Numbered from the stretch's first letter, positions 33,646-47,047 are shown. The stretch: 64,000 nt of DNA from Apostichopus japonicus (GCF_037975245.1 NC_092562.1:4458001-4522000); one strand, 5' to 3'. Translations and numbers: made by a program. The notes: generated by a model from the letters alone, not told the origin.

Positions 33646-34090
33646 TTAAATACACCCTACCTGCGTATCTAAATAGTTACATTTTCCACTTCAGTAAACT
33701 AGGCTTTTATGTTCCACAAGCTGGGTTAAATTCTTGCATATTCTGTTTGCTGTCTAAGTGTCAATACTGTTCTGTATAATCCTTTTAACTTGTAGATGTC
33801 TATAAAACTGCACACACAGTAAGATCAAAGTACAAAGACGGAATTAATTTCCTGTACTGTACGACTCGGTCGGGACGTTGATAACGTGGTAAACACCGTA
33901 CGATTAGAAAACTGAGAACACCGTCAACGTTACAAGTACCCTGTAAATATTAATGTCTTGACATAATTTATCAGCTCCACCAGTTTGTGTCAGTAGGAAC
34001 ACGGTATAAAAGACGTCAGTCAACCTTTTAAATTCTGCCTAATCAGGACACAAACTATATAACAGACATTGAACCCAAACTGTAAATTGT

Positions 34091-34397
34091 TGCATAAAGA
34101 AAACGTCAACCCCCCTTTTGTTTCTTTTCTTGTTAACATTTATCTATCCACACTAGTTGTGTAAACATTGCTTCAGGATCAGCGGTTATTAATTAATCAA
34201 TCAGTCAGATTTGAAGGGCATTTTTTGGAGACATTTACAATGTTAATGTGCCATTCTGTAGTTTCAGAGAACGAAAGGACTCTGGGTGTATATATAGATA
34301 TACATATAGATATATGTATATATATATATATATATATATAGACATATATATATATATATATATATTTTAAATATTGAACAACTATATATATATATAT

Positions 34398-34450
<53 letters not shown>

Positions 34451-34684
34451 TATATATATATATATTGCATAAAGAAAATGTCAACCCCCCTTTTGTTTCT
34501 TTTCTTGTTAACATTTATCTATCCACACTAGTTGTGTAAACATTGCTTCAGGATCAGCGGTTATTAATTAATCAATCAGTCAGATTTTAGGGACGTTTTT
34601 TGGAGACATTTACAATGTTAATGTGCCATTCTGTAGTTTCAGAGAACGAAAGGACTCTGGGTGTATATATAGATATACATATAG

Positions 34685-34690
<6 letters not shown>
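34091..34690. repeat. Tandem duplication, about 375-bp unit, with internal (TA)n
   Basis: The block from TTGCATAAAGAAAACGTCAA through GAAAGGACTCTGGGTGTATA occurs at 34091-34305 and again at 34466-34680 with few differences, e.g. TTGAAGGGC against TTAGGGACG. Each copy leads into TA/GATA repeats (34300-34465 and 34690-34728). Confidence 0.92.
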
Positions 34691-34729
<39 letters not shown>

Positions 34730-34730
<1 letters not shown>

Positions 34731-35040
34731 CTATGGATCCTACCTTAGATCGACAGTTACATTGACTTACACACTAAATTTAATCTAACCCTAACCCTTT
34801 TTTCTAACCCTAACCCTGAACCGACCCTAACCAAAACTTTTAAATGAACGTTTTAGAGGACGGAGAACATTATAAAGCTATTTGTGACAATAAAAAAGTG
34901 TCTTAAAATGGTAGTGAAAACATTAGGTCGACACTGAAATGTTGATCTAAGGTACACTGTTGACCTAATGTACACTTTTTTACCATAAACTGTCGACCTA
35001 AGGTACATATTATGCTTATATATATATATATATATATAGT
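34730..35040. repeat. Palindromic repeat cluster with short telomere-like (TAACCC) stretch
   Basis: TACCTTAGATCGACAGTT at 34740 is mirrored by AACTGTCGACCTAAGGTA near 34988, and further GTCGACCTAATG / GACCTAATGTACAC blocks lie between. In the middle, 34786-34831 holds TAACCCTAACCC twice and a diverged third block. (TA)n borders both sides. Confidence 0.75.
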
Positions 35041-38000
35041 TGTATATGGTTTTTAAGATATTTGCCTTCAAACATTGCTAATTCTCTGTAAATTGCTTCT
35101 TTTAGCTAAAATTGATGATGACCTTCAATGTTATCCTAAATTTGAATGTTTCAACCACTGTTTTATATAAATTCAATCGAAATACCTTGATGTTCTTTAA
35201 CATAATGTTCTTTTTACAAAATATATATGTTCTGTATTGGATTACATTCAATTACATTTGTCATTGGCACATTTGTGACAGTGTTGTAAGCAAGTCATTT
35301 GAGGTCATGAATGTTTTCCATACATTCACATGAGGACAAAGGTGAGGCAATGGGTCTAGTCATCCAGGTCTCTGGGACCCCCTTTAACAGGATTCACTTA
35401 CACCTTAACATCTTACTTTCATACATCCATCAACAAATTTACTGGTATTGCTTGTATAGGTAAGAGAGTTGTTTACAATCATCTCTGAAATTAAAATCAA
35501 ATTCAATCTCAGTGGCTTTCTCTGTCAAAGTTCACTGTAGTGCTTCAAAAATAAAACCAAGAAATCCCCCCCCCTAAATAAATAATGATTACAAATGCAG
35601 CATTGGAAAATAAACGCTCTAAAATAGAAGCTTGCAAACCCATCATCATTGATGGATCTAAGTGATAAAGTTGATAGTAATAGACAATTCTGCCTTTTTT
35701 TAATTTAATTACTTATTAATTTTAAATTAATTTATTAATATAATTAATTAATAATCAATTTTATTTTTTACCTCACTTAGAAGATAGAACTATTTTGGTT
35801 TGTTCCAATATGGTAATTTCCAATATCTAAATTTTGCAATCTGGACTCACGGTGCTCTTCACTCAAGACATGTTCGACGCTTCGTAGGAGTAGGATGTTA
35901 AAACATTAATTTATTTCTTCTTCAAGAGAATATATCATTTCTTAACATAGACTTGAAAAAACAAAGAGTGTAACCACTGCTTTGGCAGGGCATCAATCTT
36001 ACTTTTGGTATTTATCTAAGTTATTAGTCATTTAATTGAAAAACAATTTCTTCATGCAACCTATTCTCATGATAGAAAATGGAAAACTGCTCAAAGTTAA
36101 AGAGCTTCCATCTGTCCAGTTGTATCTATTAAAGCCAAATAGAGTAACATTATTATTGTGTACAAAAGGGGTATTTGTCAAGTTTTTCAAATTTCTAAAT
36201 TTGCTCTTTTCATTGCAAACGATAGATTTTGCTACTGAATATTCATGAAAACAAGTTTCTGTCTGACAATATTATATAACTGAGTGAAGTTATCAATTAT
36301 TTTAAGTTATTTCAATGTTAAACCGGTGAAGAAAATCCTTGTAGTCTGTCTTACATAAGATATTATCAAATGCAGAATTATTCTGAGTAATATTTGATTA
36401 CAATTAGCTTTGGTAATATTTCATATGCCAATAATTTTTATTAATTTTGATCATACAATTGATCCACAAGGTTGATTTCAATCCGTAACTTACATTCCTT
36501 TTTTCCCTAAAACATAGTTGATGCATGATGCATCAGGTTTCATTAAGTTTACTTTTTGATATGGTTATCCTTGCCTGGTTCTTGTTAATTGTAATTCATA
36601 AATATATTTGTTTTAATTGAATAATTCATAAATATAATATTATAATTATTAACATAGAACACAGTAAGGTATATAGCTAGAGGTCTGCAAGCATCTTTAT
36701 ACTTCATGGTTGTAGTGTAAATAGTACATTAGTGTATACATACATGTACGTCGTTCAACCGACGTCCGTAACGAGAGGCCTGCATTAGATACATACAGTT
36801 AATTAGTAATTAATTACAGCTTCATGATTTATTGTTCTTACCTGAGACAAATGAAATTTCCTGTGATTACGAAGCCAGCATTGATTACCCACTCCAACTA
36901 TTTTGACTGAATTGATGATGTTTGTGTAGTCAAGAAGCTCCAATGAAAGGAAACACGAAAATTATATACTATTTTGCTGTGAATGCCTCCACAGTTTTCT
37001 ATCCTCTCCATAAACTTGAGGGTAACATGTCAGAATACAGAGTGAAAACCAGAGACCGAGCAACACTTACAAGATGAGGTTGATAATAAGCATCACACAG
37101 GGAAATACTATTACTAGAGACTTAATTGAACAGATTATGAGCCTACTACTTTTACTACAAAAAAAAATCATAATACTACAATCCAGATAGATTTGTAATG
37201 ACCAGGAAGTGGTATATTGTCTTCTGATTGGTCCATTGTCAGTAACGACTGCTGTGGATTCCAGGTATAGATTGCTATCCTATGTGCACCTCAGCACAGC
37301 TTGGGTCTCCCTTAAGGCTAAATTGAGTTTATGCTTTAAAGTGATATCATGATCATTCCTGATATTTCAGTTGGTTACAGGTTTTTTTTTTTTTTTGTGC
37401 TTTCTTTAGAATGATGATTGTTGTTGTCGTTATTTTTGCTTTAAAAAAAAAAAGAGTCCTTTTCCAAACTGAAGAGAGTGGCTATATTAGTTTCTACCAT
37501 GGAGATCACTAACCAAGAATGACTCATCCTTTCCCACCAGATTTGAAAAAGTAAAATCACCAACTTTTCATGATGGTGTTAGGAGAGTTTACAAGCATGC
37601 ATTTTGTTGATCAAAACCAAGTTATACTTGGCAGCATGTCTGGGATGCAGGATGGCCTGATGAAGGGGATCAAGCCAATAGAAAGAACAACCATCAATGG
37701 TTCTAGCTGAGATGCCAATGTGCTCAGCTATATCGTCTACAGTAGGATGCCAGGCCTAGTTGCTATACAGTAGTACCACTAATGATGAATCACTTCTCAA
37801 CTTGATGTAATGTTAAATTAGTATTTTTATCTGTATATCTCTGATACCCCTCTCCTCACAGTAATCCAACAGCAGCATAGCAATAATCCCAGCAAGCCAA
37901 TTTGACACCCAGCAGCTCTCTCCATTGCCACAGCACCAGCCATGGCCACACAATAATGACATACTTGCAAGAATACTGCCTAGTCCATAATTCCTCCTCC

Positions 38001-38900
38001 CCCCCCCCCCTGCCACTCCTCTCATCTTTATGAAGCGGTCTAGTGGGCCCTGACCCTCTGCAAATATTTCCTAGTTTGTTACATTCTGTTGCCAGCAGTC
38101 TGACAAACATTATCTGACATCAGGACAACCTACCAGATGTTCAACAAAAGCACATAAAATTTAGGGAGAAACTTCAACTTGATTCCATTTGCCGACCCCC
38201 CCCCCCCCCGCCCCCTCCAAAAAAAAATGGAGTTCACCATATATTTTAAACATTTTTAATTAGCAAGTTCTTACACCAATTGTATTTATTTGAATAACTT
38301 ATTACCTTCCTTTCTCATTAATTAAAACTGAATTAGTCAAGATTATACAGTCAGTGTTAGATGAACTGTTGCCGTGTGATGTCAATGCTGCATACAGATA
38401 CTATAAACTGGTACATCATCAAAACATTGACTCTGTTAACGTGACCCCACTCTTCAAGACACAGTGTCACTTTAACAGTGTTATTGCCAACATCTAGCTA
38501 CAAGAAGGATGGTATCATAGATAAGGATGAACCATGACTTCCCCCTCTTGATTTCCAGGGAGTTGTTGGATCACTTTGTTGGTTTAGAATTAGTTTAACC
38601 AGGCATTGGGTTTTTTAGGGATGGAAGCTGCTGTTCCATATAAGGGAATATTTCCTTTCATTTCTGGCTGGAACAAAGACTAATACACACAGCTGTATGT
38701 CCTTGCAGGGAGTTCCATAACAACTCCCTGGTCCTTGCTAGATTTATTTGTTTCACAATAGAAAAGAAATGGAAAAAAAAGGTAAAAATACACAGATGGT
38801 CACTTCTTAGAAAAAGAATAACGGACATGTAGCACGCAAGTTGGTAACTCTTGGACATTAAAGGCTTATTTTTATAGACTTTCTTTCTCTGTATCTATTT
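35041..38900. other. Gene-poor AT-rich DNA
   Basis: No exon or transposon boundary that I can support. A TTAATTAA-rich block lies at 35700-35760, poly-T/poly-A runs near 37380-37450, and poly-C runs near 37999 and 38198. A short possible transposase-like fragment near 37590-37760 is listed among the findings. Confidence 0.5.
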
Positions 38901-39284
38901 CTTTTTAGTTGGGGATGGGGGGGGGGGAGGGGAGGGGAGGTGTCAATTGGCTTTCTTGTCTTTTATCTGGAGGGAGGAGTCTTTTCCTTGGAAGGCAAGG
39001 GAGCATTGGTTGGGGATTCTTAAATATTTTGAGAGGAGGTGAGAAAGGAAGGAAGATTTGGTCAAGTTGCTACACCACATATGTTTGGCACTTTGTCAAG
39101 TTTTATGCAGAATTTGTATGCTGTTAAATTATTCATATTTATTGGCAATTTTGTATATTAATTGCTCAATTTTTTTTCATTATTAGATTTGCATAGTATA
39201 ATGACAAGAGTGAGAAAAAGGGTCTAGGTTAAGAACTGTTGAGAATTATACAGAATCTCTAATTACTCACTCTTTTACCTTATA

Positions 39285-39550
39285 CAACAGTATGGGTACG
39301 AGTACAGCAGCATGGGTACGAGTACAACAGTATGAGTAAAACAGTATGAGTATGAGTACAACAGTACGAGTTCGGTAGTATGTGTACGATAACACCAGTA
39401 TGAGTACGATAACACCAGTACGAGTATGAGTACAACAGTACGAGTACAACAGTATGAGTACGAGTACAAAAGTATGAGTACGATAACACCAGTATGAGTA
39501 CGATAACACGAGTATGAGTACGATAACACCAGTACGAGTATGAGTACAAC
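39285..39550. repeat. Minisatellite of GTATGAGTACGA-type units
   Basis: Units of 18-24 bp built from AGTATGAGTACGATAACACC and AGTACGAGTACAACAGT fill the segment. The overlapping Tyr/Ser/Cys/Val/Leu-rich reading frames on the minus strand are artefacts. The array abuts the left end of the element at 39551. Confidence 0.93.
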
Positions 39551-40112
39551 CACAGGCGTAGGAGCCTAATTTGATTTGGGGGGGCTGTAAAGACTTGCCC
39601 GAAAAATATAACCAAATTTTTCGCGCACTACGCGCGCGCTCAACGTCTTAATGTGCATATCATATAGGCATTCATCTGTTAATACATTACATGCAAATGC
39701 AATGATTAATGCCTATATTATATATACATTAAGATGTTGAACGCGTGCGGTGCGCGCGAAAAATTTTGGTTATATTTTCCGTGTTATTACCCTTCCATAT
39801 TGGTTATAATTATTGGGAAGTCGTTACAATAATAACGATCATTATAATATCAGTTTAACCATTGAAAAACACATTGCAAATTATTCTTCTTTCAGTAGGT
39901 GCCCGAAAAATTCTCAGCATATTGCCCGAATTTTCACCAAAAAAAATTGAAAAACACATTGCAAATTATTCTGCTTTCAGTAGGTGCCCGAGAAATTCTC
40001 AGCATATTGCCCGAGTTTTCACCAAAAAAATTGAAAACACACTGCAAATTTTTCTTCTTTCAGTAGGTGCCCGGAAAATTCTCAGGATATTGCCCGAATT
40101 TTCACCAAAAAC
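39551..40112. mobile_element. hAT-type family C copy 2, right end missing, with internal tandem units
   Basis: It starts CACAGGCGTAGGAGCC and continues TTTGATTTGGGGGGGCTGTA, as in 12840-13196. It contains a foldback (39603-39776) that copy 1 lacks, then three tandem units of about 85 bp (from 39860, 39946 and 40031) of CAGTAGGTGCCCG, CAGCATATTGCCCG and TTTTCACC, where copy 1 has one. The CTCCTACGCC right end is absent. Confidence 0.78.
39603..39776. repeat. Foldback with about 75-bp arms nested in the hAT copy
   Basis: The left arm reads AAAATATAACCAAATTTTTC, CGCGCACTACGCGCG and CTCAACGTCTTAATG, the right arm AACGCGTGCGGTGCGCGCGA and AAAATTTTGGTTATATTTT. The arms pair over nearly their whole length with a loop of about 30 bp. 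Confidence 0.88.
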
Positions 40113-42047
40113 AAATCCATTCAGTCAAGTTCATGAGTATGTACGGGCAACAATGCTTGTTAATGTTGAAGGGTAAATGGGCTCACTTGTTACTGCAAGT
40201 TTAGCAGTAAATCAACAGACATATTATTGGATGAAAAGGCACAGATCTAACTTTGGATTTTGAGAATCAACCTCTTCCCGTATAATGCTGCTGCAATGCC
40301 AAAGTTTTTCTTGATCGTGTCACTGTGGCATAGTACTGGCAGACAAGTTTGGCAGTTGTTTTATGGGGGTTTTTTTGTTTGTTTTTTGTCTAGAAGGCTC
40401 TTTGAAGTGAAGTGGAATCATGTTTTACTTCCTTCTTCTCATTCATCAAGATAGCAATCAACAGATTTATGATTACAATGCAATAAATGCCTTCTAAAGT
40501 TAAGTCTCAAAGAAGGTGATGCAGCAATATTAAAGCTACTTTTTGAAAGTTACTCTGACACTTTTCCCTGAACACATAAGTAATTTTTTTATTTTTTTTT
40601 ATTATTTCTTATTTGTATTTATTTGTAATTTATACTCATGATTACAATCCATCAAGATTTTACCATAATCCATTTTTTTCATTGAATTTTTTGGTATCAA
40701 ATAAAATGGAATATACCGATATCAATTATATGATTAAACAAAAGCATACTGGAAAGTACACGTTATATGTACACGTTATTAATACTCGAAAATGCTCGGA
40801 TATGCCCTCATTGGTCATGTTTAGTTGGGAAATTTGTTTTTATATTTAAATATTGCTAGCAGTTTCACCTTTATGAAAGCCATCCCAATTTGACCCAAAT
40901 GTGGTAACAAAATTGAATAACGGTCAGTCATTTCGAAACTTCAAACTTTAGAGCATTTTACTGCAACCGTGAAAGGAATATCTGCCTAAGTAAACTGTCC
41001 AATGTAACTATACTTTAATTAGTCTGTTATGAATAGTCTAAGAGAATTGACATGTCACCATGGTACCATGTCGGATATATACCAGTGACCTCCAAAGGTC
41101 ACTAAAAAGTCGCTGATTCAGGTTTTGGTCACAAAATTTTCATCATATTCAAGGTTTCTTTAGACCTGTTTTTAACCACTGCTTTAAAAACTGGGTTAGT
41201 GGCTGCCAAATATTGGTTTGAGCGTATATGTGTGTGTGTCTCTGTCATTCTGTATTACAGTTCATACAGTACATGAACATGATTCGTGTGCATGTACCAA
41301 CTAATAAAGGATTCGGTCATAAACAAATAAAATACGTCAGTGTTCAAGCACTATTGACTAACTAAGGATGCATGAAAACTAAAGAAAAAAATAAATAATG
41401 GTCTCTGTACACCTTCCACGAACTGGTATTTTTTTTCCCCGTTCTTTTTTTGATGTAACTTGACCTTTAATGCATTGCTGACGTGTTTATGACAGGATCA
41501 TATAGTTTCATTGTTGCAACCCTAGCATCCAATCAGGAAATATCGGGAGGTCACAAGGATGTGACAATGGGATTTCAAAATACAAATAAAAAACTGTGGC
41601 TTATTCCGTAGAAAATGGGGGGAAATGCCTTAATAAGTCTTCTGACCAGTCTGTGTTACAAGTATACAGCATATCACTGTACATGATAAACATACAACGG
41701 AAAAGTGTGTCTGGGCAAAGAAACTTAAGAATTACTTATAACCATGGTTGAAGGGGGATGAGGCCCTGGGGAGGGGAAGGCAGGAGTGGAGTGTTTCATT
41801 ATCCAATAGGCAGATGAGGCAAGTTCAGCCTAGGGCCTCACAAGATAACAGACCTCTTTAATCACTTCCAGAAAAGACAAACCAACTTTTTTATGATGTT
41901 AAATCAGCTGTATTGATGTCTGGATATAGTCAGGAACATCCAGAAAAATATATTTGTAAGCTGATTAAATTTGAGGAAAATACCGATGAACTTTGAATAC
42001 ATGTTTGCTGATAAAGGAAAATGTCATTCCTGTGCATGGAGCGGCCC
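40113..42047. other. Gene-poor DNA, nothing recognised
   Basis: No exons, transposon ends or arrays were found. Short T-rich and A-rich runs only. Confidence 0.45.
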
Positions 42048-42819
42048 TATGGCGGGCCATCAGTCTCAAATCGTGGGGAATGGACTTATACCAGATTTAA
42101 ACCGATTTAAATCGGTAGAAGGCAATTTAAGCTGCTAAAAACTAGTATGAGTCCAAGGAAATTGACTTCTACAGATTTAATTCGACATATCATTGATTTA
42201 AACTGTTAGATGTTGTTTTTAATTGACATATACTGATTTACTTGATATATCATCGATTTTAATTGGTATATGCCGATTTAAATCGGTACCTGTCGATTTA
42301 AACTGGTATGAGTCAAATTTAATTGGTATATATGTATGACGATTTAAAATGACATATACCGATTTAATTCGACATATCATCGATTTAAACTGGTATATGT
42401 CGATTTAAATCGACAAATACCGATTTATTTTACATATCATCGATTTAAACTGTTAGATGTTGTTTTAAATTGACATATACTGATAATAATTTATATATCA
42501 TCGATTTTAATTGGTATATGCCGATTTAAATCGACAAATACCGATTTATTTTACATATCATCGATTTAAATCGACATATACCAATTCATCGATTTAAATT
42601 GGTATATTTCGATTTAAATCGATGATATGTCGCATTGAACTGGTACAAGTCAAGTTAAATCGACATCTACCAGTTTAAATTGATGATGTGTCAATTTTTA
42701 ATTGGTAGAAGTCAATTTATAAGCTGCTAGAAATTGGTATAGTTAGAAGGAAATTGGTATATGTCAATTTAAATCGGTATATGTCGATTCTTACGATTTG
42801 AGACGGATGGCCCGCCATA
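42048..42819. mobile_element. TIR element D with 20-bp palindrome array
   Basis: The left end TATGGCGGGCCATCAGTCTC continues AAATCGT; the right end is its reverse complement over 27 bp with one mismatch. Nearly all the interior is an array of about 20-bp units alternating forms such as CGATTTAAATCGACAAATAC, CGATTTATTTTACATATCAT and CGATTTAAACTGGTATATGT, many containing the palindrome CGATTTAAATCG. There is no reading frame. I see no target-site duplication. Confidence 0.85.
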
Positions 42820-43254
42820 TGGTTCATCACTGTAGGAGTATAATTAAATTGAATCTCTGGATTATGTCGCGATCGCAGATTATCTGGACTCTTTCATCCA
42901 GATTATCCAGTGTCCCATTTGTGACATTCCTCTTTTTATTTTCCTGAGCGTGCATGTCTTACATTCTGGTTCTATCATCACCATAATTGACAGAAGTTGA
43001 GAAAGTGTTTTCTCCACCCGACACACCCCACTCCTCTACGTCGTCAAACCTGGACTGAAGATGTGCTAACTGGACACTTAACAGCTCAACAGTTTTGTGA
43101 CTAAACAGCTTTGTATTTGCCTTCGGCAACAGATTAGTTTTAAGTAAGATCACATTTAGATTAGTTTTTGCCAACATTTTTATGCCTTTAAATAAAAAGC
43201 AAAAAGACTGCATTGTGGTTACGATGATGTAGCATGAGCAGTTTTCTTTATAAA

Positions 43255-43920
43255 TCTGACTTCAAATGACCTTTGAAACTCCACCAAAAGCAATAGGCTT
43301 CATTTAATCAATGTTATATATACTCATTCATACCAAGTGTGAGATCTGCCCAAGCTTCTAATATTAGTTCGAGTCACTCCCAGATTAATGTATGTCGTCC
43401 AGTTATTAGTTCGAGTCCAGTTATTAGTTCGAGTCACTCCCAGATTAATGTATGTCGTCCAGTTACAGAGTTGTTGACAATTCATAATCATGGACGTTAA
43501 ATATGAATGTAAGAGACTGACTTAGGTCAGCTTGCGGCTTTGATAAGCCAATGAGGCTTCTTCGCGAGTTCCTGCTTGCAGGAGGATCTAATATACATAC
43601 ATACATACAAACATACATTAAGATATCATGTTACAAGGTTGTCACATTTTGACCCCAGTTGACCTTTGACCTCCACCAAAACAATAAGCTTATTGTACTC
43701 AATGTGGTACTTCTACACAGCAAATATGAGATCTGCCAAAGTTTCCCTTCTTGAGATACCGTGTTTACAAGGTTTTTACCTCTGGTGACCCCAAATGACC
43801 TTTGAACTACTCAAAAAACAATAGGCTACTTGTACTCAATGTGGCTCTTCTACACACCAAATATGAAATTGGTCCGAGTATCCCTTATTCAGATATCGTG
43901 TTTAAAAGCTGGGCGTCACA
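43255..43920. repeat. Three diverged units of a roughly 130-200-bp repeat
   Basis: Blocks recur in the order AATGACCTTTGA, CACCAAAA.CAATAGGCTT, CTCAATGT, CTACACACCAAATATGA and GAGATACCGTGTTTA (starting near 43264, 43655 and 43790). A perfect DR1 sequence is at 43660-43672. Similar blocks in marine invertebrates are usually dispersed repeats; that is inference. Confidence 0.65.
43363..43465. repeat. Short tandem duplication, 60-bp period
   Basis: ATTAGTTCGAGTCACTCCCA followed by GATTAATGTATGTCGTCCAG occurs twice, with a third partial start between the copies. Confidence 0.9.
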
Positions 43921-46285
43921 AACGCACACACGCACGCATACATACACACATACGCCACCATGAATGCAATGGTTGCGATTATCATCGTAACCAAAAAGGT
44001 GGGTGGGGGGTCAGCAGGTATGGCTTGCTGATTCATAACTTATGAAGTCAGATGGAGGGCTCATCTACAAAGAGAAGATAAGCAGAGACAGGCGTCACCA
44101 CATTCATGGTGGACTAGTTGATTGAAGTTGTTTGAGAAATGATTGACTGTCTACCACGAAAAATTGTCTCTCTGTGATATGACCGTACGTTGTAAGTACG
44201 TGGACCTGAGATGGCCTGTACAACTCAAAATGTAATTAATTAACAATTATGTACCACACTGTTGTTTGATCTTGTTACATTGTAGGTTTCTTTTAAGCCT
44301 TTAACTGTAATTATCTTTATACGCTAAGTGACAGAAGTTCTGGTATGCCTAGTTCCCTTTTGCGGCATTTCAAAGAACCAATAAACATTGAAAACCAGAA
44401 CCAAGAAACTTCGTTACAAGGCCACATCTTTCGTACGGGCGTTGTAACCACTGGTTCAGCTAAGAGTGTAACGTATAACAATTTCAACCGGACTCAGAGC
44501 GATAAACTTCCTTACTGCTATCTAGCCTAACACAACTTTACAAGAACCGTTAAACTCACATATGGTCCGCTTTCACTACACGTAAAAATAAATTTTTACC
44601 TTAGTTCGATCAAATTCAAGACTTCACTTGTAGTCAATATACATATGTCTTCCAAAGTTAATATAGGCTCGAACTACCGTCTTCAAAGAGAGAAAGCCTA
44701 GCGCATCTTAGGAGCCGAGTTTGTTGAAACCTTCGACTCGAACTTGACACCACGACCTTAATAATATAACTCCAGAACAGAACCGAACAAATTACACAAG
44801 GCTTACACAATTCCAGTGGGTGTATGGTTTACAGTATTACACTCGTGCCAAACATCTGATTTACACGCATTAAAGATGCCGTTCGGGGAAAATCCCTTCG
44901 TCATTCGTTCGAAGTTCATATTTACACTGTAGAGTTTCAAGAGCTAGTTTCAAGTGACACTTATAGCTTGGGATGCGAGAAGGTGAATCTCAGGTGTCGC
45001 ACCACTTCCAGTACTTACACAATAATCTCGTCATATTTTAAGATCCTGCCAAAGCATAGATAGAAGTTTTCAACTGGTATATGCTACCCACCATATGATA
45101 GGATCTTGGCCTATCATGGCACTTGCAAACTTCCATATCATGACCGTTTAGGTTTTGAGCTAGAAGAGGAGCAAGTTTAGCATACTGAATCTCAACCCTT
45201 CCATCTGCTCGCTCGGAGTAATGTCAATATTTGACCAAAGGTTTTCTAAAATGGTTTATATCACATTCAATCTTCCCTATTTTCACACCATCTGTACTTT
45301 CAATTATGCTCTTTCGCATAGAGGCAGCAAAAACAATGATGTTAACTGATAATATATTTAAACAAGCATTACATTAGGTCGTTTTTAGCTCTCTTTTTTT
45401 CCGACAACACTACTCTAATTGTGGTGTTGGTACCTACAAAAATTGTACATTTTCGGACGCGAGAAGGCCGGGATGATTAAAGTGGGATACTTGTGGACTG
45501 GGCTACAGTAATTTACACGCGCAAAAACGCAGGATTGCATTGAACTAACACAACTTATTGGCTACGTTTGTTTGGTGATGTACCAAATCACGAGGTTGGA
45601 GGGGTGAGGGTGGGGGGGGGGTAGGTGAATAGTGAGTTTTATATGTAAATTATGTTCCATCTTGCAGGTATATGTGGTACCGGCGATCAAGTGTTGTATA
45701 TCGATCGATGTGTAGTAATATTTGCTTTGTAAATTAACGGAATTTCGTCCAGGAATTTCAGGATGTAGTTATATTATGAATGAGCCAAAATGGCGATTTA
45801 TTTTTGTGCCCATATTCTTAAAGGGATAATAAAGTTCCAGACAATGTGGCACTAACACGGAAAAAGAAAGAAAATTCTACACTGTTAGTTGAAAGACCAG
45901 TCTCAATATCTTTTCCCCTGCTGAAGTTACAGTTGATTAAATGTGACCTATATTAACTGGTTGAATTGTCAAATTCCTCATTAGAGTGGATCATAGTAGG
46001 GGGTCTGTGATGTCAGAACGGCAAAGTTCTTCAAAGCTTTATACTTTACATTTTAAAACATTACTACATTTGGTATGTAAGTTATAGCTGTGAAGGTCTC
46101 TGTAGTTAGAATTTCAACAAACTGCATTCGGCACTCTTATGAAGAAACAATATTTTCTTTTATGAATAAATAGTCGAAAGAGAAACAAATCAAAACAAAA
46201 TTAAAAAAATTACAGCTCAGTTGCCATGGTGACATCATTCATTGTGCATTTACCAGATGTAATCACAGAATACCACCGTCACCCG
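43921..46285. other. No gene seen
   Basis: A CA-rich run (ACACACGCACGCATACATAC) at 43921 onward and a poly-G run near 45612. The 61-codon frame at 44345 has no supporting splice sites or motifs. Otherwise unremarkable. Confidence 0.45.
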
Positions 46286-46289
46286 CATA

Positions 46290-46319
46290 TTTATTATTAT
46301 TATTATTATTATTATAATA

Positions 46320-46352
<33 letters not shown>

Positions 46353-46437
46353 GTTATTATTGTTATTATTATTATTATTGTCATTGTTGTTATTATTGTT
46401 ATTATTATTGTTGTTATTATTATGATTACTATTATCA
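46290..46437. repeat. (TTA)n microsatellite, imperfect
   Basis: TTA/TTG trinucleotides over about 145 bp. The Tyr- and Ile-rich reading frames on both strands are artefacts. Confidence 0.97.
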
Positions 46438-47047
46438 AGGAAGAAGATATGAGACTTGTATATACTACAAACATAGAAAACGTGGACTTTCTATTACCAA
46501 ATAGCTCTTTCTAATTATAGAAGAAGGGGGCGCTCTTGGTGCACTGGGGTACGTGTCCACTTACCCCCTCCTCCCTATTCCCTCTCCATTCCACATTTCC
46601 TGTCAAAACAACTTCCCTTTTTATTTCATTGTAAGTTCTGATGGTAGCCTACTCCATTAAAAGCAAAAACATAAGATGCTTGGAATAACCATGTTTTTAT
46701 AATCCAGTCCAGCAAACTTGTTCCAAAATCAGTAGAAGACGTCACGGCTTCGCAAATGATAAAATAAACATATTCAACAAAATGTAGAACATCAATATGT
46801 AATTAGTGCAGCCATGCAGATGGCTGTAGACTAATCACACTATAGATGCCCCAGTTAACTCAGAGAGGTGTCATCTAAATAACATCTTCCTTTAATAAAT
46901 GTATAAAGGTACCGTGTACAATTTTGTGCAGTGAATGCCACATAGTGTGGTCTGGATCAGTGATTGAAGTACAATATGATATGGGGGGGGGGGGGGTTGG
47001 GGTTGGAGGGGCTGTAACGACTTGCTCGAATAATGTGGACGGGCGTA

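Noticed and set aside
37840-38000. An exon after the acceptor-like ctctcctcacag with a frame including PASQFDTQQLSPLPQHQPWP
   Set aside because: From the splice point two frames stop within 20 codons and the open one starts with TAA; no donor follows.
39285-39550. CRISPR-like array of regular direct repeats
   Set aside because: Units run into each other without unique spacers, and the window is animal nuclear DNA. The same applies to 24255-24715 and 62886-63230.
39267-39615. A 111-codon Ser/Tyr/Cys/Leu-rich membrane protein on the minus strand
   Set aside because: It is read through a GAGTAC/GATAACACC minisatellite, and neighbouring frames give equally long repeats.
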